Below, one piece after another: positions 13,627-15,107 of a DNA stretch of 15,107 nucleotides. Source of the DNA: JBOHPP01 sp050731755 (GTDB taxonomy: Bacteria; Methylomirabilota; Methylomirabilia; Rokubacteriales; CSP1-6); NCBI GenBank assembly GCA_050731755.1, contig JBOHPP010000074.1, positions 1 to 15,107 on the forward strand, read 5' to 3'. Positions within the stretch are counted from its first letter, which is position 1. Every line of letters begins with the position of its first letter. A program made the position numbers and the translations under genes. Under the pieces are notes generated by a model, which saw only the letters and a list, made by a program, of their open reading frames with translations, was not told the DNA's origin and did no database searches.

Positions 13627-14482
13627 GGCGTAGGTTCGCCGTGTCCTCGCTGAAGAAGTTCGCGTTGGCGAATTCAGCGATGCCGATGGCGTGGCTGAGA
13701 GTAACGCCGGGTCCGCTGGTCAAGCCGGTGTAGGTGCCAGTGTCGATCACGCGGGCGATGGGAGCGCGCGCCACGTCATCCCCCGTAGGCTGCCGGAGAA
13801 TGGCAGGATCGAAGCCGACAGGAAAGCCGAGATAGGTGTTGATGAAGGTGCTCTCGGCCCCTGATCCGCGGAGGCCGTGCTGAGACTCCGCCCAGTACTC
13901 GTAGTTGCCGTAGATAGATCCCAGAGGATGGGCGTCGTTGCGGGTGTGCTCGGGGACCGAGGCATCGACGATGAGATGCATGACCTGGCCAACGGCGCGG
14001 AAAGCGTCGGCGAAGGCCTGTTCCTTCCGGGTATGCTCCTCTACGTTCGTCACTTTTGACGTCAGCGCGGTGTGGTAGTGATTCCGCGCTCTCTGCCAGG
14101 ACCATTCCTGGTCCGCGCGCTGCATCCATCGGAGTGAGGACTCGAATCGGACGGGAAGTAGTCGTAAGCCGGCGCTTTCCCAGGGCTGCAGAGGGTCATG
14201 GAAGTGACGCAAGAAACGGACGCTCTCATCTTCCCGATCGCCACCTAAACGAAACCATTCGAAGACGCGCAGTCCACCCACGCGTTCTTCAAGCCCTCTC
14301 AAGAGACCCAGTTGCCTTTTCAGGAAGTCATCCAACCTCAGCGGAGCATCGAGGTCGAAGTGCCTCGCTGCTCGTTCATTGACGAGCTCGTGCGTGGATT
14401 CGTTCAACGCGAATGCAGGAGTGGCATTGAAGGTAGCGAGAGTGAACGAGAAGACTGCCAAGAGTCGGCTGCGTCCCTTCAT
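13550..14482 (-). pseudogene. N-terminal fragment of a secreted zinc-dependent phospholipase C/P1-nuclease-like protein
   Basis: A 310-aa frame with a signal peptide of about 25 residues (cleavage near AFA/LN). The mature part is helical and His-rich as in the phospholipase C/P1 nuclease fold: NESTHELVNERAARHF (27-42), HFHD (93-96), NHYH (134-137), and GQVMHLIVDASVPEHTRND at 165-183, the metal-ligand-like segment (H169, D173, H179). GNYEYWAE follows. Sequence is family-like to EFANANFFSEDT; after this the frame gives about 30 low-quality residues and stops at 13550, while the C-terminal region continues in another frame. Relatives as I recall them have a further segment between these parts, so I infer an internal deletion with frameshift. 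The ATG at 14482 overlaps the upstream stop as ATGA. GGGGA lies about 8 bases upstream. A truncated but exported enzyme is possible. Confidence 0.6.
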
Positions 14483-15036
14483 GGCTGTTTCCCCGCCGGC
14501 GGCCCGATAGGCCCGAGTCCTAGCGTTTTGTTCTCTGCGTTGATCGCCTTGATGAAGCCTGGCATTTTCTCATCTGGGACCTTGCTTGGCCGTGCCCGGC
14601 TCTTTTCCCAAAGTTCTTGCCTCGTCTTGAGCCGCCGCATCCGCACCACAGTCGGATCCACGAAAGGCTGCCCGTTAGGCGGGGTTACGACCTCGGTGTG
14701 GACGACGTAGCCGGGGGCAAAGTAAGTGACGCCTGCGAGACGAATGCGGAAGTCGAAGAAGGGAGGGGGCCGGCGAGGCACTTCGAACCGGCCCTCGGCA
14801 TCCGTCACTGCCTCGAGGGCATCGTAAAACTTTTGGTTCGTCTGAACTGGGTGGGGAATCAACTCATACCAGACCACCAGGATCGCGGCGCCGGGAATGG
14901 GCTCGCCGGTCTCCACATCCACGATCCGTCCGCGGAACGGTCCCCACTTTTCAGCGGCGTCTGCACCAGGAGCCAGCAAGCTTCCAAGAAGCACCCCCAC
15001 GACGCAAACGGAGCGAAGGGCTAGACGGTGAAGCAT
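14479..15036 (-). CDS. Secreted carboxypeptidase-regulatory-like (beta-sandwich) domain protein
   Basis: A 185-aa exported protein. Signal peptide about 1-27, cleaved near ADA/AEK. Residues about 31-110 form a carboxypeptidase-regulatory-like fold: GPFRGRIVDVETGEPIPGAAI, the usual opening strand and turn, then VTDAEGRFEVPRRPPPF, the second characteristic turn, and a hydrophobic FAPGYVVHTEVV. The C-terminal 60 residues are charged (RMRRLKTRQELWEKSRARP) and end in a Gly/Pro-rich tail. Such domains are found in surface and periplasmic proteins and are usually structural; no catalytic motif is seen. The ATG at 15036 begins 11 bases after the stop of a partial gene at the window edge. The stop overlaps the next start as ATGA, implying translational coupling with the phospholipase-like gene. 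Confidence 0.8.
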   Translation of the reverse strand: MLHRLALRSVCVVGVLLGSLLAPGADAAEKWGPFRGRIVDVETGEPIPGAAILVVWYELIPHPVQTNQKFYDALEAVTDAEGRFEVPRRPPPFFDFRIRLAGVTYFAPGYVVHTEVVTPPNGQPFVDPTVVRMRRLKTRQELWEKSRARPSKVPDEKMPGFIKAINAENKTLGLGPIGPPAGKQP

Positions 15037-15047
15037 GATGTCCCGGC

Positions 15048-15107
15048 CTACAGAAGGGAAAGTCTCCAGGCGCCGTCCTCGTCCCGGCGCAGGCCCAACT
15101 GGCTTTC
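15048..15107 (-). CDS. 3' end of an unidentified gene (partial)
   Basis: The minus strand is open from the window edge to a TAG at 15048-15050, giving 19 residues that end in DEDGAWRLSLL. This looks like a genuine protein C-terminus; the pattern of acidic turn, Trp-Arg and hydrophobic end occurs in several small alpha+beta exported proteins such as NTF2-like ones. The gap to the next start is 11 bases, the spacing expected for an operon. The fragment is too short to identify. Confidence 0.4.
   Translation of the reverse strand, partial: ESQLGLRRDEDGAWRLSLL

Noticed and set aside
1..15107. CRISPR arrays, tRNA or rRNA genes, phage genes, toxin-antitoxin pairs
   Set aside because: Looked for on both strands by eye. 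No regularly spaced repeats, no T-loop-like sequence with matching acceptor stem, and no recognisable phage or toxin-antitoxin proteins were found; an automated search could still find something weak.

Overview
The window is about 15.1 kb of high-GC DNA, densely packed with short gaps between genes; every convincing gene except one lies on the minus strand. Gene style and content suggest a soil or subsurface bacterium of the Candidatus Rokubacteria/Methylomirabilota type. They include an FbpABC-like uptake system, dimethylglycine-dehydrogenase-like and PuuA-like enzymes, several SDRs and secreted proteins of unknown role. The lineage is an impression from family resemblance; no rRNA, tRNA or marker gene is present to prove it. 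No CRISPR array, recognisable transposase or prophage gene was seen.

Region A (about 9.3 kb down to 1, minus strand) reads like one long transcription unit. In transcription order it holds: a PuuA/GMAS-type glutamine synthetase; an SDR; a fused two-domain ABC permease; a periplasmic binding protein; the ABC ATPase; an FAD-dependent oxidoreductase of the sarcosine/dimethylglycine dehydrogenase type that lacks the folate half; a second SDR; a small CBU_0592-type membrane protein; and a GNAT acetyltransferase remnant running into a HIT-domain protein. A plausible combined job is import of a small nitrogenous or organic-anion substrate, oxidation of an amine, and gamma-glutamylation of an amine. 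The substrate cannot be read from sequence.

Region B (9360-12263) holds the only plus-strand gene, a UMF1/Atg22-type MFS transporter. It diverges from the glutamine synthetase and converges, with a 5-bp gap, on a membrane-embedded M50 site-2 protease. The protease follows a short RNase III-domain protein with no dsRNA-binding domain and an altered active site.

Region C (12357-15107, minus strand) looks like an operon of exported proteins. It holds the 3' tip of an unknown gene, a secreted carboxypeptidase-regulatory-like protein, a zinc-dependent phospholipase C/P1-nuclease-like protein broken into two frames, and a small exported protein.

The most interesting non-coding structure is a roughly 200-bp MITE-like inverted repeat (2954-3154). 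It is bounded by TTAA and contains both the stop codon of the ABC ATPase gene and the start codon of the oxidoreductase gene. A second, weaker inverted-repeat element sits at 7741-7899. A second theme is gene damage: the GNAT gene and the phospholipase-like gene both look as if a central segment was removed with a frame change, and the oxidoreductase lacks its C-terminal half.
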